In this document: positions 34,064 to 43,173 of the stretch, in pieces
How the letters are laid out: every line of letters starts with the position of its first letter
How positions within the stretch are numbered: position 1 is the stretch's first letter
Assembly (NCBI GenBank): GCA_902576115.1
Contig: CACGUE010000002.1
Location: 62,001 to 126,000, forward strand
Length of the DNA: 64,000 nucleotides
From: an uncultured Pelagibacteraceae bacterium
GTDB lineage: Bacteria; Pseudomonadota; Alphaproteobacteria; Pelagibacterales; Pelagibacteraceae
Direction of reading: 5' to 3'
Notes under the pieces: generated by a model
The model's input: the letters and a program-made list of their open reading frames with translations, nothing else
Database searches by the model: none
What the model was told of the DNA's origin: nothing
Program-made: the position numbers and the translations under genes

Positions 34064-34987
34064 CTATAAACCTTTCCAAAAAGTCTTAGCCAAGTTTATC
34101 TGAGATAAATCAAAGTATGTTTTTATACCCGTTGGTGATGTTACATTTATATCTCCATTTAACTTTCCATCAATAAAGTCTATTCCCGCAAAGTAAATTC
34201 CGTCTTTCTTAATTTTTTTTGCAATTATATTTGAAATTTTTAGCTCTTTATTACTTAAAAATGCGATTTTAGGTTTTGCACCTTTGCTCATGTTGCTCAA
34301 TATTGATCCTGATTTTGGAACTCTAGATATAGCTCCGCAAACCTTACCATTTATAATAAAAACTCTTTTATCTCCAAACTTAATTTTATTTAAAAATTTT
34401 TGACACATAATGTGACCGTGTTTTTTTAATATTTGTTTTATTTTAAGTAAATTAAGCTTCCCTGAAATAAGATTTATATCATTGCCACCATAGCTATGAA
34501 TAGGTTTAATTATTATCTTTTTATGTTTTTTGAAAAATTTTTTAATTTCAATCAAATCTTTAGTAAATATTGTATCCGCCATATAATTTTTAAAATTTAA
34601 AGAATAAAATTTTTCTGAAATATTTCTTACTGAAGTAGGATCATTAATAATTTTTGTTTTATCTTTGATTCTATCTAACATTAATGTTGTAGAAATATAT
34701 TCCAAGTTAAAAGGTGGATCCTGTCTGATTAAAATATATTTTGCAAAGGATAAGTCTAATTTTGATTTTTTTAGAATTTTATAAAATTTCTTTTTTGAAT
34801 AATCAATTTTAATAAAATATCCTTCACTTACAGTTTTTCCTCTTACATTCGATAAATTTTCTGGATAATAATAAAATAATTTATAACCCTTGTTTTGAGC
34901 TTCATTAGCTAAAAAAATAGTAGTATCTGTTTTGATATTTATTTTTTTTAAATTATCACCTTGTATAGCAACAATTTTATTGGTCAT
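34064..34987 (-). CDS. gshB: Glutathione synthetase
   Basis: Joins gamma-glutamylcysteine and glycine with ATP, a cytoplasmic ATP-grasp enzyme. From the ATG at 34987 it begins MTNKIVAIQGDNLKKINIKTD, matching the usual GshB N-terminus; an in-frame ATG at 34996 is less likely. ATP-grasp elements include IIKPIHSYGGNDINLI, the metal-binding GKVCGAISRVP and the C-terminal GDINVTSPTGI, as in family members. It overlaps gshA by 11 nt. Its product supports GloA. Confidence 0.93.
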   Translation of the reverse strand: MTNKIVAIQGDNLKKINIKTDTTIFLANEAQNKGYKLFYYYPENLSNVRGKTVSEGYFIKIDYSKKKFYKILKKSKLDLSFAKYILIRQDPPFNLEYISTTLMLDRIKDKTKIINDPTSVRNISEKFYSLNFKNYMADTIFTKDLIEIKKFFKKHKKIIIKPIHSYGGNDINLISGKLNLLKIKQILKKHGHIMCQKFLNKIKFGDKRVFIINGKVCGAISRVPKSGSILSNMSKGAKPKIAFLSNKELKISNIIAKKIKKDGIYFAGIDFIDGKLNGDINVTSPTGIKTYFDLSQINLAKTFWKGL

Positions 34988-36272
34988 ATAAATCATTCAA
35001 ATTTTCGGAATTTGAATACTTACTTATTATATTATCAGCATTTGTTTTTTTATTTTTTACAATTTTTTCTAAGTGATCTAAAAACTTTGCTTCACTTAAT
35101 TTTTTTCTATTTAAAAAGTCTCTCTTTATCAATCCTGATTTTGATATGTCTAATAGTCTCTCTGCCCAATACGAAATATTCTTGCCCATCAAATTAGTTT
35201 TTAAGCCGTTTTTAGGGGCATTTTTATAAGCTGAAAGCACTTCGTTAGCTTCCCAATTTTTAATTAAATCTAAAGCCTCTTCCAGATTTCCATAAAGTAA
35301 TCCAGTGAATAGGGCAGGACCAGCACATAAACACTCCCATCCGCACGCATCCATTGATCTTAATTCGATATATTGTTTTAATCTGTTCTCTGTAAATATT
35401 GTTCCTAAATGTGTATCAAGATCATTAGTACTAGGAATTTTATTTCCAATTTCTTTAATTTCTCCATTCATGAAGTTTTTAAATAAATATTTTTTTCCAG
35501 ATATATAATTACCTTCACTTTGTAAAAATAAGATTGGATAATTCATAATATAATCTGCATATTTTTCAAAATTTACATCTTTTAAAAAAAACTCAGGCAA
35601 TCCACCTCTAGATGTTTCTTGCCAAACTTTAGATCTGTAAGATAAGTATCCACTATTACTTTTTTCAACTATAGAGGAATTTGCAAAAAGTCCGATAGAT
35701 ATTGGAACTAAATTATTTGCCAACTTAAATTTTTTTATAAAATCTTCTTCTGAGGTATAATCTAAATTTAATTGTGTACCTGCAGTTTTGTACATCATAT
35801 CCAAACTTAGTTTTCCTCCAACAGGCATATCTTTGGTCATAACCTCATACCTTTTTTTTGGATTATTAGGTATATCCTCAAGTTTAGATATAGGATCATA
35901 TCCAGCGCTTACTATTTTAAAATCTAATTTTTCAATAACCTGATTTAACTCAAATAAATATTCATGAGATTCAGCACAAGCTTCGTGAATATTGTTTAAT
36001 TTTGCTCCAGATAGCTCTATTTGATTACCAGGCTCTAAAGTAATACTTTTACCATTCTTAGTTAACGCTATTGGATTTTTTTCCTCAAAAATAGGTTTCC
36101 AGCCAAACTCATATAAATTTTCAAACATTTTCTTGATTTTGGAATAATCAATTCTCGTATTTGTTTTTTTATCAAAAATAAATTTTTCATGCTCAACTCC
36201 AATCTTCAAATTAGATTTATCTTTTGAGCCTGACTTAAAATGTTCTATTATTTGTTCCTTTGTTTCTATCAT
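34977..36272 (-). CDS. gshA: Glutamate-cysteine ligase (plant/alphaproteobacterial type)
   Basis: 431 residues. First step of glutathione synthesis. The N-terminus IGVEHEKFIFD and the GKSITLEPGNQIELSGA, MMYKTAGTQLNLDY and YIELRSMDACGWECLCAGPALFTGLLYGN segments mark the plant-like family rather than the E. coli GshA type. It is first of the gshA-gshB-EamA group and starts 1 nt from the DUF255 gene stop (overlap of one base). Confidence 0.94.
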   Translation of the reverse strand: MIETKEQIIEHFKSGSKDKSNLKIGVEHEKFIFDKKTNTRIDYSKIKKMFENLYEFGWKPIFEEKNPIALTKNGKSITLEPGNQIELSGAKLNNIHEACAESHEYLFELNQVIEKLDFKIVSAGYDPISKLEDIPNNPKKRYEVMTKDMPVGGKLSLDMMYKTAGTQLNLDYTSEEDFIKKFKLANNLVPISIGLFANSSIVEKSNSGYLSYRSKVWQETSRGGLPEFFLKDVNFEKYADYIMNYPILFLQSEGNYISGKKYLFKNFMNGEIKEIGNKIPSTNDLDTHLGTIFTENRLKQYIELRSMDACGWECLCAGPALFTGLLYGNLEEALDLIKNWEANEVLSAYKNAPKNGLKTNLMGKNISYWAERLLDISKSGLIKRDFLNRKKLSEAKFLDHLEKIVKNKKTNADNIISKYSNSENLNDLYDQ

Positions 36273-38221
36273 TAGCTTATATTGTTTCTTTTTAGATAAT
36301 CTTCAATTTCCTTTATATTACTTAACTTGTTAGAGCAAGTTTGATTTTTACATATAACAATTTTTGGCTCATTTACTTCATTATCTAGATATTTAAATGT
36401 AGCTCTAGTAAAAAATTTTTTTTGCAAATACTTTTTTATATTAGGATCTAAATTTTGCTTTCCATGAATTGTAAAAGATATACTTTCATTACAAATATCC
36501 AATGATTTTACAAAACTAAACATTTGTGCAAAGTTTGAGTTTAAAACTTGGTGGAAACTTTTTTTTAAAATATCAATTTTTTCAAACCATATTTTATCGC
36601 TAGTTATAATATATATTTTATTACATAAGTTTAAGTATACGCTATTTCCATTTGGTATATTATTATCATTTAGATCTACTGGCTGAACAAATAGGTCATT
36701 ATCTAATATTTTATTTTTTTGCATTAATCCTGATTTTTTATCAAAGAAGTATTCCCAGGTTTTTATTAAAATATCTTTTGCTTTTTCGATGTATTTAACG
36801 TCACCATCTAATTCATAAATAGTTATCAAAAGACTAGCATAGTATACGTAATCTTCCAAAAAAGTGTCAATCTCTGTGTCTTGATAGCAATGGAAAATTT
36901 TATCTGACAAATATTTTTCCAATATCTTTATACCAACAAGAGTATTTTGTTTTAGTTCTTCATTATCAGTTACTAGCGATGAAAGAAGGAGTGTTTCTAA
37001 TAAAAAACAATTTTGGTCAGTTTGAGATTTATCATCAAATAATGGTTTAGAACGTTTATTTCTTTGATCTAATAACGTTTTTTCTGTGTTTGAGATTTCT
37101 TTAATTTCATCATCGGAAAGTTTATTATGAGTTTCTGTTAAAATATTATTACCTTCAAAATTTCCCTCTTCAGTCAAATTATATTTTTTTGCAAATAAAT
37201 TAAATTTAGGACCAAGAGTATTTTTTAGTTCTGCATAATTCCATACATAATATTTTCCTTCAACACCATCGCTATCGGCATCATATGCAGACCCATAAAG
37301 ATTAAAATCATTTTTAAATTCTGAATTGATAAAATTTATGCTTTGCTCTAACTTTCTTTTATAATAAAGATTATTAGTTTTTTGAAAGAACTTATTTAAC
37401 AATCCTATATATTGAATATTATCATAAAGCATTTTTTCAAAGTGAGGGATGATCCAATTTTCATCAACAGTGTATCTTGCTATACCTCCAGCTAAATGAT
37501 CATACATTCCTTTTGAAGAAATATTGTAAAGTAAAGTTTCAACAGGTTTAAAATATTCTTCTTTTCCTGTTTTTAAATAAAAATAAAACATTGCATCAAA
37601 TAAATAAAATTGGGGAAACTTTGGAGCTCCTTTGAAACTTCCATTATCTTTATCTAGGTGTTGTATAATTTTTTCTAAAAATGGTTCTAATGGTTGATTT
37701 AATACTGCTGATCTTTGATTAATTTTACCAAATATTTCTTGCATTTGGGGCGCTTGATCAAGAATTTTCTCTCTATTCTTATTATATACGTCAGAAACAT
37801 TATTTAGAACTTTTTGAAAATCTGGTCTTCCATGCATTTCTTTTGGTGGGAAATAAGTTCCACCAGTAAAAGGAACTCCATTTTCATCGAGAAACATCGA
37901 TAAAGGCCAACCTCCTTGGGTTCCTGTTAAAATAGATAAACTTCTTTGAAAAACATAATCTAAATCAGGTCTTTCTTCTCTATCAACTTTAATATTTATA
38001 AATTTTTCATTCATTATTTTAGCTGTTTGATCATCTTCAAAACTTTCATGAGCCATCACATGACACCAATGACAGCTCGCATATCCAACACTAAGAAATA
38101 TTGGTTTTTTTTCTTTTTTTGCCTGTTCTAAACTTTCTTTATTCCAAGCAAACCAATTTACAGGATTGTCTTTATGCTGCTTTAAATACGGACTTTTCTC
38201 TTCCTTGAGTTTGTTAGTCAT
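36272..38221 (-). CDS. DUF255 thioredoxin-fold protein (YyaL/SSP411 family)
   Basis: 649 residues. The N-terminal domain (about 1-165) is thioredoxin-like with Cys50-His-Trp-Cys53 in SVGYASCHWCHVMAHESF. The rest is an (alpha/alpha)6-barrel like those of N-acylglucosamine epimerases, with APKFPQFYLFD and GGIARYTVDENWIIPHFEKM. The family (YyaL, SPATA20) has no settled function. It lies between the HD gene and gshA; a redox role beside glutathione synthesis is a positional guess. Confidence 0.9.
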   Translation of the reverse strand: MTNKLKEEKSPYLKQHKDNPVNWFAWNKESLEQAKKEKKPIFLSVGYASCHWCHVMAHESFEDDQTAKIMNEKFINIKVDREERPDLDYVFQRSLSILTGTQGGWPLSMFLDENGVPFTGGTYFPPKEMHGRPDFQKVLNNVSDVYNKNREKILDQAPQMQEIFGKINQRSAVLNQPLEPFLEKIIQHLDKDNGSFKGAPKFPQFYLFDAMFYFYLKTGKEEYFKPVETLLYNISSKGMYDHLAGGIARYTVDENWIIPHFEKMLYDNIQYIGLLNKFFQKTNNLYYKRKLEQSINFINSEFKNDFNLYGSAYDADSDGVEGKYYVWNYAELKNTLGPKFNLFAKKYNLTEEGNFEGNNILTETHNKLSDDEIKEISNTEKTLLDQRNKRSKPLFDDKSQTDQNCFLLETLLLSSLVTDNEELKQNTLVGIKILEKYLSDKIFHCYQDTEIDTFLEDYVYYASLLITIYELDGDVKYIEKAKDILIKTWEYFFDKKSGLMQKNKILDNDLFVQPVDLNDNNIPNGNSVYLNLCNKIYIITSDKIWFEKIDILKKSFHQVLNSNFAQMFSFVKSLDICNESISFTIHGKQNLDPNIKKYLQKKFFTRATFKYLDNEVNEPKIVICKNQTCSNKLSNIKEIEDYLKRNNIS

Positions 38222-38235
38222 GTTTTTTTTAAAAA

Positions 38236-38793
38236 TTAATGATGATAAAAAGGTTTTCTATCAAATATTTTTTTCACCATTGGTTCAAACTCCTCTAAAG
38301 ACATAGATTTGTAATTAGGATCAAAAGAAGACTGGTCATATTTTTCACAAAAATCAACTGTATCTTGATAATATTTGTGATCTTTGAATTTATCCCTAGC
38401 GTTTCTATCTCCTCCTAAATGATGAGCACTGTAATAGGTTTGAAAAAGACCATGATGAAGTATTATCCAATATGTTTTTTCTGAAACATATGGTCTGATT
38501 ATTGAAGCCGCATATTGAGAATGATTCATAGGCGCTAAGTCATCTCCTATGTCATGAAGTAAAGTTGCTACAACCATCTCTTCACTTTCTCCATTTTTGT
38601 ACGCTCTTGTTGCTGCTTGCAAAGAATGTTCTAATCTAGTTATTTGATAGCCTTCAAGAGTTGTCGTTTGACTTGCAAGATATTTAAGTAGTCTATCTGC
38701 AGTTTTACGCTCAAAATTTTTTTCATACTTTTCTAATAATTCATAATCTTCTTTTGAACCATTTTTCATTTCAGTAAAATTTACTTTTTTCAT
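38236..38793 (-). CDS. HD-domain protein, possible diiron enzyme
   Basis: 185 residues. Candidate metal ligands are His56 (LEHSLQAA), His80-Asp81 (LLHDIGDD), His91 (NHSQYAA), His113/114 (LHHG) and Asp154 (KYDQSSFD). The H...HD...H...H...D pattern is that of HD proteins that bind two metals, including the PhnZ/TmpB diiron oxygenases; the common phosphohydrolases need fewer. The gene overlaps purF by one base. Hydrolase or oxygenase cannot be decided by eye. Confidence 0.8.
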   Translation of the reverse strand: MKKVNFTEMKNGSKEDYELLEKYEKNFERKTADRLLKYLASQTTTLEGYQITRLEHSLQAATRAYKNGESEEMVVATLLHDIGDDLAPMNHSQYAASIIRPYVSEKTYWIILHHGLFQTYYSAHHLGGDRNARDKFKDHKYYQDTVDFCEKYDQSSFDPNYKSMSLEEFEPMVKKIFDRKPFYHH

Positions 38794-40235
38794 TAATTAC
38801 TCGACCCAGTACTTAATAATGATAATTGTGTAACTTTATCTTCTCCAAGTTCATCAATTATTTTTACTGGATAATCACCAGTAAAATGATGATCAGTTAA
38901 CTGAGGATAAGCATCATTTCTCTTCTCAAAACCCATCCCTCGATACAAACCATCTAACGTTAAAAATTTAAGTGATTTTGCTTTTATAAATTCTTTTATT
39001 TCATCTACTGATTTATTTGCTGCTAATAGTTCTTTTTTTGTAGGTGTATCAACTCCATAAAAATCGGGGTATTTTATTTCTGGACTAGCTATCCTAACAT
39101 GTATCTCTTTAGCACCATTATCATATAACATTTTTACAATTTTTGATGAGGTTGTGCCTCTTACAAGAGAGTCATCAACTAAAATAATTTTCTTATTTTT
39201 AATAACTGAAACATTTGCATTTAATTTTAATTTAACTCCTAAACTTCTAATCTGCTGTGAAGGCTCTATAAAAGTTCGACCAACATAATGATTTCTAATT
39301 AAACCTAAATCAAAATTTATTTTTTTTTCCTCAGCGTAACCCAATGCAGCTGCATTACCAGAATCTGGTACTGGTACAACTAGGTCAGCATCTAAATTAT
39401 CTTCTTTTGCTAATTCTGCTCCAAATCTTTTACGATATTCATAGGCTGTTTTGCCATTCAAAATACTATCTGGTCTTGAAAAATAAATATATTCAAAAAC
39501 ACATGGTCTCACTTTTTTTTGAGGAAACGGCTTAATACTTTTTAATTCATCATTTTCTACATAAACAATTTCACCATTTTCAACTTCTCTAACAAACTTT
39601 GCGCCAATAATATCAAATGCACATGTTTCAGATGCAAAAACATAAGAATTTTTTAGTTTTCCAATAACCAAAGGTCTAATTCCATAAGGATCTCTTACAC
39701 CAATAAGTGTATTTTGTGTCATCATAACCAATGCATACCCTCCTTGAATTTGAAACAGAGCATCAATAACTTTATCGATTGTCTTTGGTCTTTTTGATTT
39801 AGCTATAAGTTTTACTATCGTTTCTGTGTCTGATGTTGTGTAAAAGATTGAGCCCTCTTCAACCATTTTATTTCTAAGTGTTATTGCATTCGTTAGATTT
39901 CCATTGTGCGCAACTCCAATTCCACCTGAATTAGTATCAGCAAAGAATGGTTGTACATTTCTTAAAGCAGTTCCCCCTGTTGTAGAATATCTATTATGAC
40001 CTATAGCGTAATTTCCAGGTAAATTTTTTAAGACTTTTTCATCATTGAAGTTGTCTCCAACTAGGCCAAATCTTTTTTCAGAGTGATATTTTTCACCGTC
40101 AAATGATACAATTCCACAACCTTCCTGACCCCTATGTTGTAACGCATGAAGTCCTAAAGCAGTTAAGGTTGATGCTTCTGGTGTATTGCTAATACCAAAG
40201 ACCGCACATTCCTCTTTTAATTTAGGATTATACAT
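38793..40235 (-). CDS. purF: Amidophosphoribosyltransferase
   Basis: First committed step of purine synthesis: transfers ammonia from glutamine to PRPP. From the ATG at 40235 the protein is 480 residues, beginning MYNPKLKEECAVFGIS, with the nucleophile Cys10 exposed after a short propeptide. A more upstream ATG at 40262 would add nine lysine-rich residues and overlap cvpA by 35 nt, so 40235 is preferred. IGHNRYSTTG and the PRPP loop IILVDDSLVRGTTS are clear. It follows cvpA, the usual order, and precedes the HD gene. Confidence 0.95.
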   Translation of the reverse strand: MYNPKLKEECAVFGISNTPEASTLTALGLHALQHRGQEGCGIVSFDGEKYHSEKRFGLVGDNFNDEKVLKNLPGNYAIGHNRYSTTGGTALRNVQPFFADTNSGGIGVAHNGNLTNAITLRNKMVEEGSIFYTTSDTETIVKLIAKSKRPKTIDKVIDALFQIQGGYALVMMTQNTLIGVRDPYGIRPLVIGKLKNSYVFASETCAFDIIGAKFVREVENGEIVYVENDELKSIKPFPQKKVRPCVFEYIYFSRPDSILNGKTAYEYRKRFGAELAKEDNLDADLVVPVPDSGNAAALGYAEEKKINFDLGLIRNHYVGRTFIEPSQQIRSLGVKLKLNANVSVIKNKKIILVDDSLVRGTTSSKIVKMLYDNGAKEIHVRIASPEIKYPDFYGVDTPTKKELLAANKSVDEIKEFIKAKSLKFLTLDGLYRGMGFEKRNDAYPQLTDHHFTGDYPVKIIDELGEDKVTQLSLLSTGSSN

Positions 40236-40773
40236 CTTGAACTTTTTCTTTAGCATCTTCATATTGTTTTTGATTTGGAAACACCTTTATAAGATAGATA
40301 CTACCTTTTTCAACCCAAGGAAATGTTAGTGAATCTTTTAAATTTAATGGCCATTTTTTGCTATCATAGATAACGTCAATAGCTGTGAACAAACAAACAA
40401 TTAAAATATAGCTCTTAGCGATTCCAAAAAAAAAGCCAAAAACCTTATCGACTGAACCTAATCCAGTGTAAGTAATAACTTTACTTATTGCTCTATTTGC
40501 TAAAAGAATAAGAAATATTATTAATATAAATAATATTACGCCTACAATTATATCAAGCACATATTCACTATCTAAAATACCTTCAAAATACGGTTTTACT
40601 TTCGGAAATAAATAAATTGTTAAAATATATGCCAAAACCCATTTGGCAGCTGACAATAAACTTAAGACAAAACCTTTTCTAGATCCTTGAATTAAAAAAT
40701 ATATGGTTAATACAAAAAAAATATAATCAAATAATGTTACTTGTATTAAAAAATCCTGAATAGTCTCAATCAT
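40228..40773 (-). CDS. cvpA: CvpA family membrane protein
   Basis: 181 residues with four membrane helices near the N-terminal two thirds. The GSRKGFVLSLLSAAKWVLAY segment and the DKVFGFFFGIAKSYILI segment are typical of CvpA/colicin V production proteins, an inner-membrane family of uncertain function that almost always precedes purF. It shares one base (TAATG) with the RND gene upstream and overlaps purF by 8 nt. Confidence 0.92.
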   Translation of the reverse strand: MIETIQDFLIQVTLFDYIFFVLTIYFLIQGSRKGFVLSLLSAAKWVLAYILTIYLFPKVKPYFEGILDSEYVLDIIVGVILFILIIFLILLANRAISKVITYTGLGSVDKVFGFFFGIAKSYILIVCLFTAIDVIYDSKKWPLNLKDSLTFPWVEKGSIYLIKVFPNQKQYEDAKEKVQDV

Positions 40774-43148
40774 TAATTGAATGGTTTAATTTTAAGCAAT
40801 AAGGAAGGCAAAAGTGTTAAAACCGAAACCATTGCAAGCAGCATAGCAATCCCCGTGAATACACCAAAGTAAATTGTTGGTATAAAATTTGACATTACTA
40901 AAATTGAAAATCCAAAAACTATTGTAATTGAAGTATTTAAAATAGCTTTTCCAACTGTTGAATGACACAATTTTAATGTCTTATTATAATTTTTTAATTT
41001 TGCATATTCCTCTTTAAATCTGTAGATATAATGAATACTATTATCTACCGCGATACCTATTGATATTGCGGCAATTGTTATTGTCATCATATCAAGAGGA
41101 ATTCCCAATAGTCCAATTAAACCTAATATAAAAAAGGCTGCTATAAAATTTGGCACAACACCTATTAAAGCTAATTTTAAATTTTTGAAAAGAATAACAA
41201 ACATTATAAATATTCCAAGCATTACAAATCCAAGTGTTAAAATTTGAGATTTGAATAAACTTTGTAAAAGATTGTTGAAAAGAATTAATACACCACCTAA
41301 TTTAAATTCATCATCTTTTAAATCTAATTTATTTTTCAGGTCAGAGTTTATTTTAATGAGTAAATCATTTCTCCTTAAATTATCTAAAGAGTCTTTTATT
41401 CGCAAACTTATCCTAGCTTCCGAGTCTTTTATGGAGATATATGGATCTACAATTTCTTTTTTTATATTATCTGGTATCTTGGTGTACAACACACCCATTT
41501 CTAAAGAACCTAACTCTTTATTGTTATTTAATTGAGTAGCAACATCAATAATTGAGGAAAAAGAAAGCACTTTTCCAATTGGCTCCAAAGAGTCTAAATA
41601 GCTATGGACCTTTTTTATCTTCTCAATTTTATCTTTAGTAAACCAATATTTTTCATCATTCTCATCTTCATCACCCCAACCATCTTCTTCATCTTCAGAT
41701 TTTTGTTCATCATCATCTTGTTTTGGAAATTTTAAAATAACTTCAAGTGGTGTTGTACCACCTAATTTTTCATCGATAAGTTTCATTCCTTTATAAATTT
41801 CTGTATTTTTATCAAAATAATTTATAAAACTATTTTCTACTTCAAGCTTTGAAATTCCTAATATACTTAAAAATATAATTATTAAGGTTGTTCCAAATAT
41901 TGTATTTTTATTTGAAACTGAAACTTTACTGAAAAAATTAGTAATTTTGGTACCTTCTTCCTCTTTTAAAGCAACTTTATTAAAATTGAATAAATTAATT
42001 AATGTTGGCAATAAACTAAAAGTAATAAGAAATGAAATTATTAGACCAAAAGTCATCATAAATCCAAAATCTATTATTGGTTTTATTTCACTAAACACCA
42101 GAGACAAGAAAGCAAATATAGTTGTCAAAGCTGTATATAAAATAGGCCAAAACATTTTATTAGTTGTTAAAGAAATAATTTTAAATTTATTTAACCTTGG
42201 AAGTTGTTTTGAAAGCTGAAGATATCTTGTACTAATATGAATATTCATAGCCATAGTTAGTATCAACATTAAAGCTATAAAATTTGATGATATAACGGTA
42301 ACTTTCCACCCTAAGAGACCAAGAAGTCCTGTCATTATTATAACTGAAAAAAAACAACTGCTTATAGGTACAATTATCCATATCAATCTTCTAAATACAT
42401 ACCAAAGAGTTGCAACAATAAATAAAAAAACTCCAAGTCCAAAAACAATTATGTCATTTTTAATAAAAGTCATCATGTCATCAGCAATCATAGGTATTCC
42501 ACCTAAATGAATTTTGCTCGTTGAACTAAAATTTTTTATTACTTGCCTTATCTCTAAAATATTTTGATGATTTTGTTTTTTTAATTTATCTTTATATATC
42601 TCTTCGTCTTTTTTACTTTTAAAGTCTTGTATTTTATCTTTGGACTTTAAATAAACTATAATACCAGATGTTTTGCCATCTTCACTTATTACAAAATTCC
42701 TGAAAACTGGGCTATTCAATATTTCATTAAACCCTCTTTCTTTATCAATACCATCCGAGCTAAGTGTAGAGTAGTTTTGTAGTCTCTCTATAAGTGGTTC
42801 ATCAGAGCTGTTTAGTAAAGGAATATCTAATAGTGTAATTACACTATGTACCCAATTAAGTTTTTGAATTTCTTTTTTTAATTTAATAAGATTTTCGATA
42901 GAATTTTCTTCTATCATTCTCTCTTTTGGAGTGTAAGTAAGAACTAAAAATTCTTTCGCACCATATCTTTCGTTTATCTCATTTAAATATTTTAAATCAG
43001 GATCACCTTCTATTAATAAAGTTTCAGATGATGCATCAAGTCTAAAGTTTTTTGAGTAATATCCAAAAAAAAATAGACAAATTAATAATAAAATTAAAAT
43101 TAAATTTGGTTTTTTTAAAACATTATTTTGATAAAATTTAGCTAACAT
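40773..43148 (-). CDS. RND-superfamily (MMPL-type) exporter
   Basis: 791 residues with two halves, each having a large periplasmic loop after helix 1 and a block of five to six helices, for example ILTMAMNIHISTRYLQLSK and ISIGIAVDNSIHYIYRF. MMPL members often move lipids or hydrophobic compounds across the inner membrane. A notable acidic insert (about 470-495, with many Asp and Glu) lies in the second loop. It sits between dnaB and cvpA, where other alphaproteobacteria may carry other genes. Confidence 0.9.
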   Translation of the reverse strand: MLAKFYQNNVLKKPNLILILLLICLFFFGYYSKNFRLDASSETLLIEGDPDLKYLNEINERYGAKEFLVLTYTPKERMIEENSIENLIKLKKEIQKLNWVHSVITLLDIPLLNSSDEPLIERLQNYSTLSSDGIDKERGFNEILNSPVFRNFVISEDGKTSGIIVYLKSKDKIQDFKSKKDEEIYKDKLKKQNHQNILEIRQVIKNFSSTSKIHLGGIPMIADDMMTFIKNDIIVFGLGVFLFIVATLWYVFRRLIWIIVPISSCFFSVIIMTGLLGLLGWKVTVISSNFIALMLILTMAMNIHISTRYLQLSKQLPRLNKFKIISLTTNKMFWPILYTALTTIFAFLSLVFSEIKPIIDFGFMMTFGLIISFLITFSLLPTLINLFNFNKVALKEEEGTKITNFFSKVSVSNKNTIFGTTLIIIFLSILGISKLEVENSFINYFDKNTEIYKGMKLIDEKLGGTTPLEVILKFPKQDDDEQKSEDEEDGWGDEDENDEKYWFTKDKIEKIKKVHSYLDSLEPIGKVLSFSSIIDVATQLNNNKELGSLEMGVLYTKIPDNIKKEIVDPYISIKDSEARISLRIKDSLDNLRRNDLLIKINSDLKNKLDLKDDEFKLGGVLILFNNLLQSLFKSQILTLGFVMLGIFIMFVILFKNLKLALIGVVPNFIAAFFILGLIGLLGIPLDMMTITIAAISIGIAVDNSIHYIYRFKEEYAKLKNYNKTLKLCHSTVGKAILNTSITIVFGFSILVMSNFIPTIYFGVFTGIAMLLAMVSVLTLLPSLLLKIKPFN

Positions 43149-43173
43149 TAACTTTTAGCTTTTATATTTTAAT

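Noticed and set aside
31834..36272. Horizontally acquired island around the MFS, EamA and gsh genes
   Set aside because: Base composition and codon habits look the same as in neighbouring genes, and no mobility genes or flanking repeats are present.
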